DNA from: Chitinophaga dinghuensis
GTDB lineage: Bacteria; Bacteroidota; Bacteroidia; Chitinophagales; Chitinophagaceae
DNA length: 64,000 nucleotides
Assembly: GCF_003259435.1 (NCBI RefSeq)
Contig: NZ_QLMA01000013.1
Location: 56,069 to 120,068, forward strand
Reading direction: 5' to 3'
How positions within the stretch are numbered: the stretch's first letter is position 1; the number at the start of each line of letters is the position of its first letter. The position numbers and the translations under genes are program-made. The notes beneath the pieces were generated by a model. That model saw only the letters and a program-made list of their open reading frames with translations, searched no databases and had not been told where the DNA came from. Below, one piece after another: positions 14,970 to 24,995 of the stretch.

Positions 14970-16562
14970 TTATGATACAACTATAGTAAACTGATCTGTT
15001 ACTGGCGTAAGAGCGGCCAGTACGCGATCAAAGAAGGCCGGGCCTTCCATAGCGTACCATGGAATGAAGTTTTCTTTTCTTTCTTGCAGTGAGCCGGCAG
15101 GAAAAAGTCGCGCTTTGATCGTACAGATCTGATCCGTTTGCCAGGAGAACTTTTTCTTTTCTGCACGCAGGAATTTATGTTCCAGTTTGCTGATCGACTT
15201 CATGGCTCTTTTCCGCTCTGCTCCTGCACTCGCTACCAGCGTTACATCTATCTCACGCGCTTTCGCTTCCAGTTCATCAAATAGCTTCTCTATAGCCGCA
15301 TATTCATCTTTCAGCACCAGAGAAGCATTGGTATGTTCTTGTACAAAGCCATTAACGATTTCATCGGTGCTTTTGAAAAGAGTAGTCACAGGCAGACCCA
15401 ATTTTTCCAGTCGCACATTACTCTGTTCATCTACCAATAACAATGAATTACGGAGTAACAGAATAGGATAAGGCACGCCATAATGCTGGAATAACTCCTG
15501 CAGTTCCAGCCAGTAGGCAATCTCCCCACCACCGCCGATAAATGCAATATTCGGCAGTATTGTTTCCTGGAACATGCCTCTGAGAATCACATTCGGACTA
15601 AACTTATCTGGATGGGCTTCCAGTTCTGCATCCAGACCGGCAGCATCAAAGCTGATAGCAGTATGGAGTACTTTCCATCGGTCACCTTCCCGCACAATAC
15701 GCTCCCGCAGCCCTTTCTCCAGGTAAAACAGGTTGATATCCCTCGGGTTGGCCTGTATTTTATAATGGTTCCCGATCTTAGCAAGGGTGTCTGCTACCAG
15801 GTCGTGAGAACGCTGATGATGTAGTTCATCCTTCATCACGGGAATGTATAAACGCTTTAACGCCGGATTATCCGGTACCACCGTTACCAGTCCATAACGC
15901 CCAAAAAGCGTATGTACCAGGTATAAGGTTGCCTCCTGAATATTTGCATGCTCCAGGTAAGCTTTGCGTAAAATCTCCAGCAACTCCTGACCATGCGGCG
16001 CAAACCCAATGTTATCTTGTATTTGTTGAATCAGCAAGTCCAGCCCCTTGGGGTCCATCCGACCTACAGGCCCTTGCTGATCCGTTTTCCAGGTCAGGGT
16101 TTTACCTTCCAGGTAGATGCTACCCAGTTCTTCCAGGTCTGCATCTTCGCTGCCCATATAATATACCGGCACGAAGTTATACTGAGGATACTGCGCTTTC
16201 AGTTCTCCGGCCAGTTTTATCGTTTGCAGAATTTTATAGGCGAAATAGAGGTAACCTGTGAAAATATTGGGTTGATGGGCTGTACAGACAGTAAAGGTAT
16301 CAGGGCTTTCCAGCAATCGGATGTTTTCATATACCGGCGGTATGACTTCCAAAGTGGCATATTGCGTTTCCAGTGCTGCTGCCAGTTCCTTGCGGGGAGT
16401 GTTAAAAGCCTTTCGGGCATCTATCGCTGCTGCAAAATCCGGTCTGACGGGTGAATATTTGTAATAAGGCCTAATCTGTGGATCTTCTGCCAAAAAATCT
16501 GTTACCAGCTGGCTAAAATAGCCAGTTTTCCCATAAGGAATATATTCGAGCATATCTATCAA
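14970..16562 (-). CDS. bshC: Bacillithiol biosynthesis cysteine-adding enzyme BshC
   Basis: Adds cysteine to glucosaminyl-malate in the last step of bacillithiol synthesis. 530 residues, the usual length. Characteristic blocks are TAHQPNIFTGYLYFAYKILQ (near 95), VPVYYMGSEDADLEE (near 132), the mid-region LYIPVMKDEL, and the Gly-rich GGGGEIAYWLELQ near 345 that binds nucleotide in the Rossmann-like core. A coiled-coil segment follows at about 425-470, as in the known structure. The start at Met4 (16553) is nearly as likely as 16562. bshA and bshB are not in the window. It is 163 nt downstream of the glycogen operon, probably with its own promoter. Confidence 0.95.
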   Translation of the reverse strand: MIDMLEYIPYGKTGYFSQLVTDFLAEDPQIRPYYKYSPVRPDFAAAIDARKAFNTPRKELAAALETQYATLEVIPPVYENIRLLESPDTFTVCTAHQPNIFTGYLYFAYKILQTIKLAGELKAQYPQYNFVPVYYMGSEDADLEELGSIYLEGKTLTWKTDQQGPVGRMDPKGLDLLIQQIQDNIGFAPHGQELLEILRKAYLEHANIQEATLYLVHTLFGRYGLVTVVPDNPALKRLYIPVMKDELHHQRSHDLVADTLAKIGNHYKIQANPRDINLFYLEKGLRERIVREGDRWKVLHTAISFDAAGLDAELEAHPDKFSPNVILRGMFQETILPNIAFIGGGGEIAYWLELQELFQHYGVPYPILLLRNSLLLVDEQSNVRLEKLGLPVTTLFKSTDEIVNGFVQEHTNASLVLKDEYAAIEKLFDELEAKAREIDVTLVASAGAERKRAMKSISKLEHKFLRAEKKKFSWQTDQICTIKARLFPAGSLQERKENFIPWYAMEGPAFFDRVLAALTPVTDQFTIVVS

Positions 16563-16690
16563 TAATTACAAATGACGAATTACAGATGTGGTGGAGCTCA
16601 AAGAAAACCAATACATCGAAATTTTTGAATGTACGAAGTTAAACAGTTTTTTGATTCCCGGATCAGGTAATTAAGGAACGGTAACTGGAG

Positions 16691-16718
16691 GGGAAAAATA
16701 CTGTCATTCACATGACAG
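16691..16718 (-). terminator. Possible terminator after the GH130 gene
   Basis: CTGTCAT (16701-16707) and ATGACAG (16712-16718) form a 7-bp stem with a 4-nt loop. On the minus strand it is followed by TATTTTTC. It starts 7 nt after the stop of the gene ending at 16725. Confidence 0.55.
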
Positions 16719-16724
16719 ATGGAA

Positions 16725-18194
16725 TCATACGCCATCGGCCTTTATAGTGGCCAATAATCTTTCCAGGTTAACAGTGGCAAAACCCGATGCATAGTCCGAT
16801 AAACCATAGGGAATAATCAGCTCTTTATTATGTATGATAGAGCCACAGGAGTACAATACATTCGGTACATAGCCTTCCCGCTCGTCTTTGGTAGGCATCA
16901 GCAGCGGTTCTTTGAGTCGGCCTATTTCTATCCTGGGGTCATTCAGATCCAGCAGACTCGCCCCGATGCAATAAGTACGCATAGGTCCTACCCCATGGGT
17001 AATCACCAGCCAGCCTTCCGGCGTTTCTATAGGAGAGCCGCAGTTGCCCACCTGGACAAACTCCCAGGGATATTTCGGGGTTTGAAGGATTTGAGGATTT
17101 TCCCAGATATTAATATGGTCGGAGTACATGATATACCCATTGATGCCATCAATGCGGGAGATCATTACGTATTTACCATTGATCTTGCGGGGAAAAAGCG
17201 CCAGATTCTTATTCTGGGCGCCTTCTCCGTACAAGGGTAATATTTTGAAATAATAGAAATCGGAAGTCTGTAAAAGCTTCGGCTGAATGGTAATGCCATC
17301 GAAGGCTGTATAGGTGGCGTAGTAGGTCACGCTGCCATCTTCATCTGTATATCGGACGAACCGGGCATCTTCTATCCCCCTGCTTTCTGCGTCGGAATAG
17401 GGAAAGATGATACGGTCGGAAATATCTGTATCCAGGGAGAAATTCAGCTCATAATAGCTATCTGCCAGCCACAGCACTCTTTCCAGTTCCTTTTTCAGGA
17501 GATGGTCTACCTGGTAGCGTTGCTGCATATCGCGGATGGCCCTTTTGAGCGACTGATACTCAAACTGATCGGAAAGACAGTTCTGCACTTCCTGCATAAT
17601 GGAGTCCGGCAGATTGATGGATACAGCATTCTGAAAGAAAGACTGCTTTTCATATACCGCATTGCGTTTCACTTCCGCTTCGTCTATGTAATTACCGGGA
17701 TCTTCCAGTTCTATTTCATTGTTCCTGTTGATGAGGCCATTGCGGAAAGCTATGGAAGACACGTGTCCTTCGCCCACCGCCCTGAAACTGATAATAATGC
17801 GCTTTTCGCCTTCTTCCAGACCACTCTGGTCAATATCTTCCACTATGGAAGGGTTGAAGAATGCAGCGGACTCTATGGAGTATTCGTTGGTGAAATAGGA
17901 ACCAATGAGCAGTCGTTTATGATAGTTTATGTTGCCATAACTAAGTCCCAGTGGCACAAAGAGATGACTGACCTTTTCCGCGTGCCGTTCGAAGATACGG
18001 GTGATGTTACGATGTCGCCTGGAGAATTCTCTCAGTATAGGCATAATCGTTAGATTCACTTCTGTATCCGTCATATCAGCCACTTTTTGGATAATGGATT
18101 TTGCGCGGGCTTCTCCGTTGAAGAAAAACCGGGCCACTACCCTTTTCAGGTCTGGATATACTTTGGTGGACTTCCTATCAATAGACAATTGCAT
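16725..18194 (-). CDS. Glycoside hydrolase family 130 protein (beta-mannoside phosphorylase/mannosidase)
   Basis: A 489-residue cytoplasmic enzyme without signal peptide. The five-bladed propeller motifs of GH130 are visible: FNPSIV (about 113), ISFRAVGEGH (about 135), GIEDARFV (273-280, with the Asp expected as general acid), TAFDG (about 296), and GNCGSPIETPEGWLVITHGVGPMRTY (about 387). GH130 enzymes cleave beta-1,4- or beta-1,2-mannosides, usually by phosphorolysis; some Bacteroidota members are hydrolases. It has an extra helical N-terminal part of about 90 residues. It is third in the glgA-glgC-GH130 operon, 19 nt after glgC, so its sugar-1-phosphate product could feed or drain the glycogen pool, but the substrate is not known. 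Confidence 0.88.
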   Translation of the reverse strand: MQLSIDRKSTKVYPDLKRVVARFFFNGEARAKSIIQKVADMTDTEVNLTIMPILREFSRRHRNITRIFERHAEKVSHLFVPLGLSYGNINYHKRLLIGSYFTNEYSIESAAFFNPSIVEDIDQSGLEEGEKRIIISFRAVGEGHVSSIAFRNGLINRNNEIELEDPGNYIDEAEVKRNAVYEKQSFFQNAVSINLPDSIMQEVQNCLSDQFEYQSLKRAIRDMQQRYQVDHLLKKELERVLWLADSYYELNFSLDTDISDRIIFPYSDAESRGIEDARFVRYTDEDGSVTYYATYTAFDGITIQPKLLQTSDFYYFKILPLYGEGAQNKNLALFPRKINGKYVMISRIDGINGYIMYSDHINIWENPQILQTPKYPWEFVQVGNCGSPIETPEGWLVITHGVGPMRTYCIGASLLDLNDPRIEIGRLKEPLLMPTKDEREGYVPNVLYSCGSIIHNKELIIPYGLSDYASGFATVNLERLLATIKADGV

Positions 18195-18213
18195 GGTTTA
18201 CCACATTTAGTCA

Positions 18214-19485
18214 TCAAATTTCGAATCCGTCGGGCAGCACCATTCCTTTTTTGACTACAACAATACCATCTTTCACGGTATATTTCTCAAAATCCCCGTC
18301 TGCCAGATGTTTGCCTCCATTAATATGTACGCCGTTTCCGATACTGCAGTTTTTATCAATGATGGCATTATTAATAACGCAATCCTCTCCAATTCCCATT
18401 GGCGGAAGACCATTATCCTTAGCTCTGTTCAGTTCATCCAGGGTTTGATAATAATCGCTTCCCATAATATAGCTGTTGGTGATGATGCTTCCTTTTCCGA
18501 TGCGGGTACGAATACCGATGACGCATCGTTCGAGGCGGCTTGCCAGAATAATACAACCATCGGCGATCATTGTTTTTTGAATGTCCCCTGAAATTTTTGC
18601 CGGAGGCAGCATTCTGGCCCTGGAATAGATGGTCTGCGACTCATCATACAGGTTAAACAGGGGAATATCGTCTGTCAGGCCAATATTGGCTTCAAAGAAG
18701 GACGGTATGTTTCCGATATCTGTCCAGTAGCCTTCATATTGATAGCTGAATACTTTATAGTTCGCCTCAATAGCGTATGGAATGAGTTGTTTGCCGAAGT
18801 CGGTCGCATCCGGCTGGTCATGCAGCATATCGAACAGCACTTTCCTGGAGAAAATGTAAATGCCCATGCTGGCCAGGTAAACGCGGCCTTCTTGCTTCAT
18901 TTCATCACTTACTTCTGAAGCCCATGGCGGCAATACGTCCTGGGAGGGTTTCTCGGTGAAAGACACAATAGCACCGGCTTCATTGGTTTTCAGAATGCCA
19001 AAATCGGAAGCGTCTTTGGCGCTTACCGGGATGGTAGCGATGGATATTTCCGCACCGGCATCCTTGTGTTGCTGCAGCATTTTATGGAAGTCCATCTGAT
19101 ATAGCTGGTCTCCGGAAAGAATGAGGATATACTCAAACTCGAAGTTTTCCATGTGGTGCAGGCACTGGCGTACGGCATCGGCTGTACCCTGGTACCAGGT
19201 GGGATTATCCGGCGTTTGTTCTGCTGCCAGAATATCTACAAATCCTTTGTCGAAATTGCTGAAATGGTAGGTGTTTTTGATGTGCTTGTTTAAAGAAGCA
19301 GAATTGAACTGCGTCAGCACGAAAATCCTGTTCAGGCCTGCATTCAGGCAATTGGAGATGGGGATATCCACCAGTCGGTATTTTCCGGCGAGAGGTACGG
19401 CTGGTTTGGAGCGGCGGCGGGTAAGTGGATACAGGCGGGTACCGGCGCCTCCCCCCAGAATAATGGAAATTACGCTATTGGACAT
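18214..19485 (-). CDS. glgC: Glucose-1-phosphate adenylyltransferase GlgC
   Basis: Makes ADP-glucose from ATP and glucose-1-phosphate, the committed step of glycogen synthesis. 423 residues, normal length. The nucleotidyltransferase domain starts with GGGAGTRLYPLT (11-22); other blocks are LSGDQLYQMD, FTEKP and YWTDIGNIPSFFEANI. The C-terminal part is a left-handed beta-helix with repeats such as IIDKNCSIGNGVHI. It follows glgA by 31 nt and precedes the GH130 gene by 19 nt. Confidence 0.97.
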   Translation of the reverse strand: MSNSVISIILGGGAGTRLYPLTRRRSKPAVPLAGKYRLVDIPISNCLNAGLNRIFVLTQFNSASLNKHIKNTYHFSNFDKGFVDILAAEQTPDNPTWYQGTADAVRQCLHHMENFEFEYILILSGDQLYQMDFHKMLQQHKDAGAEISIATIPVSAKDASDFGILKTNEAGAIVSFTEKPSQDVLPPWASEVSDEMKQEGRVYLASMGIYIFSRKVLFDMLHDQPDATDFGKQLIPYAIEANYKVFSYQYEGYWTDIGNIPSFFEANIGLTDDIPLFNLYDESQTIYSRARMLPPAKISGDIQKTMIADGCIILASRLERCVIGIRTRIGKGSIITNSYIMGSDYYQTLDELNRAKDNGLPPMGIGEDCVINNAIIDKNCSIGNGVHINGGKHLADGDFEKYTVKDGIVVVKKGMVLPDGFEI

Positions 19486-19516
19486 ATTATATTGGGAATT
19501 AAGAATTTGTATCAGA

Positions 19517-20932
19517 CTACTTCATGCTCCTGTAGAGATCCACATACTGCGCTGCGGAGGTGGTCCAGGAGTGGTCCAGGTGCATACCTGCAAGCTGCAC
19601 ATCGCGCATACGCCGCTTGTCGTGGTAAAGCTCCAGGGCCCTTTTAACGGAGGTGCATGCATCCCAAACAGAGGGCTGTATAAAGCGGATACCTACTCCT
19701 CCGGCATCGCCGAAATCAGTGACGGTATCTTTCAGGCCACCTGTACTTCTTACTACAGGTACTGTGCCATATCGCAATGCATATAATTGATTCAGTCCGC
19801 AAGGCTCCACACGGGAAGGCATCAGAAGAAAATCGCTGCCGGCATAGATCTGGTGCGACAATGCCTCATCATAACCAATATGAAGGTTAAATCCATAGCT
19901 GGCATAATTACGGGTTTCTTTCAATTGTGCTTCAATATGCGGGTCTCCGCTACCTAATACCAGGAAGTTCACTTCTCCTGGCAGTTCATGTAAACTTCTT
20001 CCGATAATTTCCGGGAGCAGATCGGCGCCCTTATCCCCTACCAATCGCCCAATAAAGGAAATCAACGGCAAGGAGGCATCCAGCCCAAATCGTTCACAGA
20101 GCTTTACTTTGTTCACTTCTTTTCCTTCCGGAACCAGTTCCGGAGTATAATTATTTGAAATACGCGGATCGGTAGCTGGGTCCCAAACAACGGTATCTAT
20201 GCCGTTAATGATACCACATGTTTTTGCACGTTCACTGCTAATCAGCCATTCCAGGCCATTGGCATTTGTATAGAGTTCTTCCAGGTAACCGGGAGAAACC
20301 GTAGTCACTCTCCAGGCACATTTGATGGCCGCTGCCAGCGGATTGATGCAACCGCCCCAATCCAGCAGACCTGATTTCCACAGATCGAAGCCCGGGATCA
20401 GGTAGAGCTTATCCCATCCAAACTGGCCCTGGTACTGTGCGTTGTGAATAGTGAGTACAGAAGGTACCTCTTTGAGGCGGCTGTATTTGTACCCCCAGCT
20501 CAGCAGAAAGGGAATCAGTCCGGTATGATGATCGTGACAGTGAATGACATCGGGCAGATGATTCCATTCGTTGATCCAGTCAAGTACTGCTATCTGGAAG
20601 GCCAGGAATCGTTCTGTATCATTGGGATATCCATAAACGCCCGGGGTATCGAGGAGGCCGGGAATATCTACCAGGTACAGGTCAAACTCAAGGCTGTTCT
20701 GTCGTTCCTTCAGGATATTAAAATGGTACCACTCGTGACCCAGCCACATGCCAGCCTGATGAACAACATCAAATTCATGGGTATCATAAAATTTGTTCCT
20801 GTAGGCGGGTAATACCACTTTGGCGACATGCCCGAGTTGCTGCTGATATTTGGGCAGAGCTCCGACCACATCTCCCAGGCCACCTACTTTGGCTACCGGA
20901 TAACATTCCGCGCTGACGTGTAAAATTTCCAT
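19517..20932 (-). CDS. glgA: Glycogen synthase GlgA
   Basis: GT5 family transferase that adds glucose from ADP-glucose to the growing alpha-1,4-glucan. I take the ATG at 20932 as start (MEILHVSAECYPVAKVGGLGDV); an upstream GTG at 20950 would add six residues not usual for the family. The ADP-glucose motif KVGGLGD is at 15-21. The C-terminal domain has FIGRLVGDKGADLLPE and MPSRVEPCGLNQLYALRYGTVPVVRSTGGLKDTV. First gene of the glgA-glgC-GH130 operon; divergent from the DUF72 gene across 117 nt. No glgB or glgP is in the window. Confidence 0.95.
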   Translation of the reverse strand: MEILHVSAECYPVAKVGGLGDVVGALPKYQQQLGHVAKVVLPAYRNKFYDTHEFDVVHQAGMWLGHEWYHFNILKERQNSLEFDLYLVDIPGLLDTPGVYGYPNDTERFLAFQIAVLDWINEWNHLPDVIHCHDHHTGLIPFLLSWGYKYSRLKEVPSVLTIHNAQYQGQFGWDKLYLIPGFDLWKSGLLDWGGCINPLAAAIKCAWRVTTVSPGYLEELYTNANGLEWLISSERAKTCGIINGIDTVVWDPATDPRISNNYTPELVPEGKEVNKVKLCERFGLDASLPLISFIGRLVGDKGADLLPEIIGRSLHELPGEVNFLVLGSGDPHIEAQLKETRNYASYGFNLHIGYDEALSHQIYAGSDFLLMPSRVEPCGLNQLYALRYGTVPVVRSTGGLKDTVTDFGDAGGVGIRFIQPSVWDACTSVKRALELYHDKRRMRDVQLAGMHLDHSWTTSAAQYVDLYRSMK

Positions 20933-21049
20933 GCTGCTAATTGTATACACTTAAGTTAATCTCAAAAAATTGAAATTCAAAATTTTCCTAACTTGCTGGT
21001 AGTTAAAGCTCATTGATTGTCCTTGCTTGTACTCTAAAAACATCAGGTT

Positions 21050-21937
21050 ATGAAATTCGGTCTTGTACCCGCATCCATGCTGGAAGACATAGATTTCAAG
21101 CTTCCAGCAGAACCGCTGTTCAATAAACACGTCCTGAAAGGCAAACCAGTTGCGCATCCTCATATTTATACGGGCGCTGGCAAATGGGGCAGAAAAGACT
21201 GGGTAGGATTGCTCTATCCGGAAGGAACCCGCGAAAGTCAATATCTCCAGGAATATATCAAACACTTCAACAGCATTGAGCTGAATGCCACGTATTATAA
21301 GATTTATGATGAGACTACCATCCGCAGATGGGGAGAGCAGGCTCGTGGCGAGGATTTCGTGTTCTGCCCGAAAGTACCCCAGGCCATCAGTCACTATAAT
21401 CGTCTCGCCAATGCAGATGAACGAACCACCTACTTCCTGGATGGGCTCCTGGGCTTTGGAAAACACCTCGGCGCTATATTTTTACAGTTGAGTGATAAAT
21501 TCGGTCCCAACAGAAAGCAACAGCTCTATGATTATATCGCCCAGTTACCCAAAGATCTACTGTTTTTTGTGGAGTTAAGACATCCCCAATGGTTCGCCGA
21601 AGAAGATATTATGATGGACCTGTTTACCTTCCTGCGTAAACAAAAAACTGGTTTGGTGATCACTGATACTGCCGGAAGACGCGATGTTTTACATATGCAT
21701 CTTACCCTCCCCATAACGTTTGTGCGTTTCGTCGCAAATCAGCACCCGACCGACTTTACAAGAATAGATGACTGGATGCACCGTCTGAAATACTGGCTCA
21801 GTCATGGATTGAAGGAATGCTATTTTTTCCTCCATACCCCCGATGAAAAATACACACCGGAGCTAGGCGTTTACCTGGCAGAACAGCTGAAAAGAGTATG
21901 TGGAATTGAAATAAAAAAACCACAATTATTAAAATAG
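21050..21937 (+). CDS. DUF72 (YecE-like) family protein
   Basis: TIM-barrel protein of 295 residues of unknown biochemical role. Family marks are YTGAGKWGRKDWVGLLYP, then FNSIELNATYYKI, FCPKVPQAISH, LQLSDKFGPN, VELRHPQWF and the C-terminal FFLHTPDEK. The N-terminal extension of about 38 residues before the barrel appears natural because the first ATG gives a plausible start and no later ATG fits. It stands alone, divergent from glgA, with the FAD dehydrogenase gene 89 nt downstream. Confidence 0.88.
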   Translation: MKFGLVPASMLEDIDFKLPAEPLFNKHVLKGKPVAHPHIYTGAGKWGRKDWVGLLYPEGTRESQYLQEYIKHFNSIELNATYYKIYDETTIRRWGEQARGEDFVFCPKVPQAISHYNRLANADERTTYFLDGLLGFGKHLGAIFLQLSDKFGPNRKQQLYDYIAQLPKDLLFFVELRHPQWFAEEDIMMDLFTFLRKQKTGLVITDTAGRRDVLHMHLTLPITFVRFVANQHPTDFTRIDDWMHRLKYWLSHGLKECYFFLHTPDEKYTPELGVYLAEQLKRVCGIEIKKPQLLK

Positions 21938-22026
21938 CCCGACTTTTTTTGACGATCTTATTACAGGAGATGAAAAAGACAAGTTGATATATTAAATTCG
22001 CCCTTTCAATTTAACAGGAACTAATC

Positions 22027-24951
22027 ATGCGCGACAAGCTAGAGCAATTGGCCCAGGAACTGGAAGGCACGCTATACACAGATGACACCATGCGGACCCT
22101 CTACGCCACAGATGCTTCGGCATACCGCGAAATGCCCCTTGCAGTGGCTATTCCGGCCGATGTGGCAGATCTTAAAAAGTTGATCCATTTTGCCAGAGAA
22201 AACAAGACATCACTGATACCCCGTACTGCCGGCACCTCTCTCGCCGGACAGGTAGTAGGGAACGGTATCATCACAGACGTTTCCAGAACATTTACCAAAA
22301 TACTGGAACTCAACAAAGAAGAAGGATGGGTACGCGTACAACCCGGCGTCATCCGCGATGAACTGAATATGTTCCTCAAACCGCACGGACTTTACTTCGG
22401 ACCTGAAACATCCACCGCCAACCGCGCCATGATTGGCGGGATGGTAGGCAACAACTCCTGCGGCTCCAACTCTGTTGTATACGGTAGTACCCGCGAACAT
22501 CTGCTGGAAGTGAAAGCCCTTCTCAGCGATGGTACCGAAACCACCTTCGGCGCAATAGATACCGACACTTTCCATAAAAAATGCGAAGGCCCCGATAACC
22601 TGGAAACTAAAATTTACCAGCAAATACGGACCGCCCTTAGTTTGCATACCAACCAGGAAGAAATCCGGAAAGAGTTCCCCAAGAAAAGTATTCCCCGCCG
22701 CAATACCGGTTATGCAGTAGACATGCTGCTGGAAACAGCGCCATTCACTGCTGGTACAGAGGAATTCAACTTCTGTAAACTCATTGCAGGATCGGAAGGA
22801 ACCCTTGCTTTTCTGACAGAAATCAAATTGCACGTGAACCCGCTCCCTCCAAAGGAAACGGGTCTCCTTTGCATACACTTCAACAACATCGATGAATCCC
22901 TCCGGGCCAACGTGCTGGTAATGGATTTCAAACCCAGCGCCAGTGAACTGATTGACCACTACATCCTGGAGTGTACCAAGGATAATATCGAACAAAGTAA
23001 AAACCGCTTCTTCGTACAAGGCGATCCGGGCGCTATCCTGGTAGTGGAATTCTGCCGCGATAACCGTGAAGACATCAAAACCATTTGTAACGAAGTGGAG
23101 ACCAAACTCCGCGCAGCAGGCCTGGGTTATCATTTCCCGGTACTGTTCGGAGAGGATACCAAGAAAATATGGACCCTGCGTAAAGCCGGTCTGGGACTAC
23201 TCAGTAACCTTCCCGGCGATGAAAAAGCAGTACCTGTGATTGAAGATACCGCTGTTGCAGTGGAAGACTTACCTCACTTCATCCGCGATTTTAACCAGAT
23301 CCTGGAACAGTACGGATTATATGCCGTGCATTATGCACATGCCGGCTCCGGAGAAATTCACCTACGCCCTATCATCAATTTGAAAACGGTAGAAGGGAAT
23401 CACCTCTTCCGCAAAATTGCCGAAGAAATTGCGACACTGGTAAAAAAATACCAGGGCTCCCTCTCTGGCGAACATGGCGATGGCCGCTTGCGTGGTGAAT
23501 TCATCCGACAAATGGTAGGCGCTAAAAACTATGAGTTACTGCGTCAGATTAAATACACCTGGGACCCGGAGAATATTTTCAATCCTAATAAGATTGTCGA
23601 TACGCCTTCGATGAATAGCATGCTCCGGTATGAACCAGGACAGGTGTCTCCCAATATCAATACTATCTTCCATTTTCCGGATCAAACCATTCTGCAGCAC
23701 GCAGAACAGTGCAATGGCTCCGGAGACTGCCGCAAAACACAGCTCAGTGGCGGTACCATGTGCCCCAGCTACATGGCTACCAGGAATGAGAAAGATACCA
23801 CCCGTGCAAGGGCAAATATTTTACGCGAATTCCTCACCCACTCCAATAAAGAAAACAAGTTTGATCATGAAGAGATCTACGATGTGCTCGATCTCTGCCT
23901 GGCATGTAAGGGCTGTAAGTCGGAATGCCCTTCCAACGTGGATATGGCCAAACTAAAGATGGAATTCCTCCAGCATTACTATGATGCCAACGGCGTACCG
24001 ATGCGCGCCAAAATGATCGGTAACTATTCCCGACTGAATGCGCTGGCCTCCATTGCGCCACATCTTTACAACGGGCTGGTGAAAAATAGTATAACCGGCG
24101 CCGTTATACGTAAAGTGTCCGGGTTTGCCGCTAAACGCTCCCTGCCTACATTGCATAAGACCACCTTCCGTAACTGGTTTGTACGCAAATGGCCGAAAGA
24201 GCCAAAAGGTAAAACAGGTAATAAAAAGGTATATCTCTTCTGTGATGAGTTTACCAACTATAACGATACGCCTATCGGTATCAAAGCGGTAAAACTCCTG
24301 CACAAACTGGGTTACCGCGTAGAAATGATAGAACATCCGGAAAGTGCGAGAGCCTATATGTCCAAAGGATTGCTGCGGGAAGCCCGCGAAATTGCGGAAG
24401 ACAACGTTCGTATTTTCCAGACTAAAATCGATGAAAACACACCCCTGTTGGGAATTGAGCCGTCTGCTATTCTGAGCTTCCGCGATGAATATCCTGACCT
24501 GGTGAGAGAAGGACTTCGCAAAAGTGCGCAGGAACTCTCCAAACATGTGTACCTGGTAGATGAATTCCTCGCTATGGAAGCGGAAAAAGGCAATATCACC
24601 GCTGCACAGTTTACCAAAAAGGAATTACATATCAAGCTGCATGGACATTGTCAGCAAAAGGCCTTGTCGTCTCCTCAATACAGCAAAAAAATCCTTTCCC
24701 TGCCAGCGAACTTCACGGTGGAAGTAATTCCTTCCGGTTGTTGCGGTATGGCGGGTTCTTTTGGATATGAAAAAGAACACTATGATATCAGTATGAAGAT
24801 TGGAGAGATGGTGCTGTTTCCTGCGGTGCGTAATGCTGCCAAAGGCACCGTGATAGCGGCTCCGGGAACCAGTTGCCGTCATCAGGTGAAAGATGGTACC
24901 GGCGTCATTGCCAGACACCCGATTGAAATTCTGTTCGACAGTCTTGTATAA
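22027..24951 (+). CDS. FAD-binding and Fe-S 2-hydroxyacid dehydrogenase (YdiJ/D-lactate dehydrogenase type)
   Basis: A 974-residue three-part flavoprotein. The N-terminal FAD_binding_4 domain has PRTAGTSLAGQ (65-75) and GNNSCGSNSVVYGSTREH. The FAD-oxidase C domain covers about 270-540 (HYAHAGSGEIHLRP, SGEHGDGRLRGEF). The Fe-S part follows with CNGSGDC..CP (about 560-580) and CLACKGCKSECP (about 625-636). A CCG domain sits at the C-terminus (GHCQQKAL, SGCCGMAGSFGYE). The family oxidises D-lactate or D-2-hydroxyglutarate and passes electrons to the respiratory chain; which substrate applies here is open. A weak -7 box TAAATTCG (21993-22000) lies 26 nt upstream. Single-gene unit with a hairpin after the stop. 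Confidence 0.92.
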   Translation: MRDKLEQLAQELEGTLYTDDTMRTLYATDASAYREMPLAVAIPADVADLKKLIHFARENKTSLIPRTAGTSLAGQVVGNGIITDVSRTFTKILELNKEEGWVRVQPGVIRDELNMFLKPHGLYFGPETSTANRAMIGGMVGNNSCGSNSVVYGSTREHLLEVKALLSDGTETTFGAIDTDTFHKKCEGPDNLETKIYQQIRTALSLHTNQEEIRKEFPKKSIPRRNTGYAVDMLLETAPFTAGTEEFNFCKLIAGSEGTLAFLTEIKLHVNPLPPKETGLLCIHFNNIDESLRANVLVMDFKPSASELIDHYILECTKDNIEQSKNRFFVQGDPGAILVVEFCRDNREDIKTICNEVETKLRAAGLGYHFPVLFGEDTKKIWTLRKAGLGLLSNLPGDEKAVPVIEDTAVAVEDLPHFIRDFNQILEQYGLYAVHYAHAGSGEIHLRPIINLKTVEGNHLFRKIAEEIATLVKKYQGSLSGEHGDGRLRGEFIRQMVGAKNYELLRQIKYTWDPENIFNPNKIVDTPSMNSMLRYEPGQVSPNINTIFHFPDQTILQHAEQCNGSGDCRKTQLSGGTMCPSYMATRNEKDTTRARANILREFLTHSNKENKFDHEEIYDVLDLCLACKGCKSECPSNVDMAKLKMEFLQHYYDANGVPMRAKMIGNYSRLNALASIAPHLYNGLVKNSITGAVIRKVSGFAAKRSLPTLHKTTFRNWFVRKWPKEPKGKTGNKKVYLFCDEFTNYNDTPIGIKAVKLLHKLGYRVEMIEHPESARAYMSKGLLREAREIAEDNVRIFQTKIDENTPLLGIEPSAILSFRDEYPDLVREGLRKSAQELSKHVYLVDEFLAMEAEKGNITAAQFTKKELHIKLHGHCQQKALSSPQYSKKILSLPANFTVEVIPSGCCGMAGSFGYEKEHYDISMKIGEMVLFPAVRNAAKGTVIAAPGTSCRHQVKDGTGVIARHPIEILFDSLV

Positions 24952-24963
24952 ATTCGTATATCC

Positions 24964-24995
24964 GGGACCTTTAGCGCTACAGCGTTAAAGGTCCC
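24964..24995. terminator. Hairpin between convergent genes
   Basis: A 14-bp stem with one G-T pair (24964-24977 with 24982-24995) and a TACA loop. It overlaps the last codons of the methyltransferase gene. There is no strong T run on the plus side, so it may rely on stem strength. Confidence 0.65.

Noticed and set aside
20951..21466. Minus-strand open frame of 171 codons upstream of glgA
   Set aside because: Overlaps the DUF72 gene, whose family motifs are on the plus strand.
22210..23133. Minus-strand open frame of 307 codons
   Set aside because: Antisense to the FAD-domain codons of the dehydrogenase, whose conserved motifs prove the plus strand is coding.
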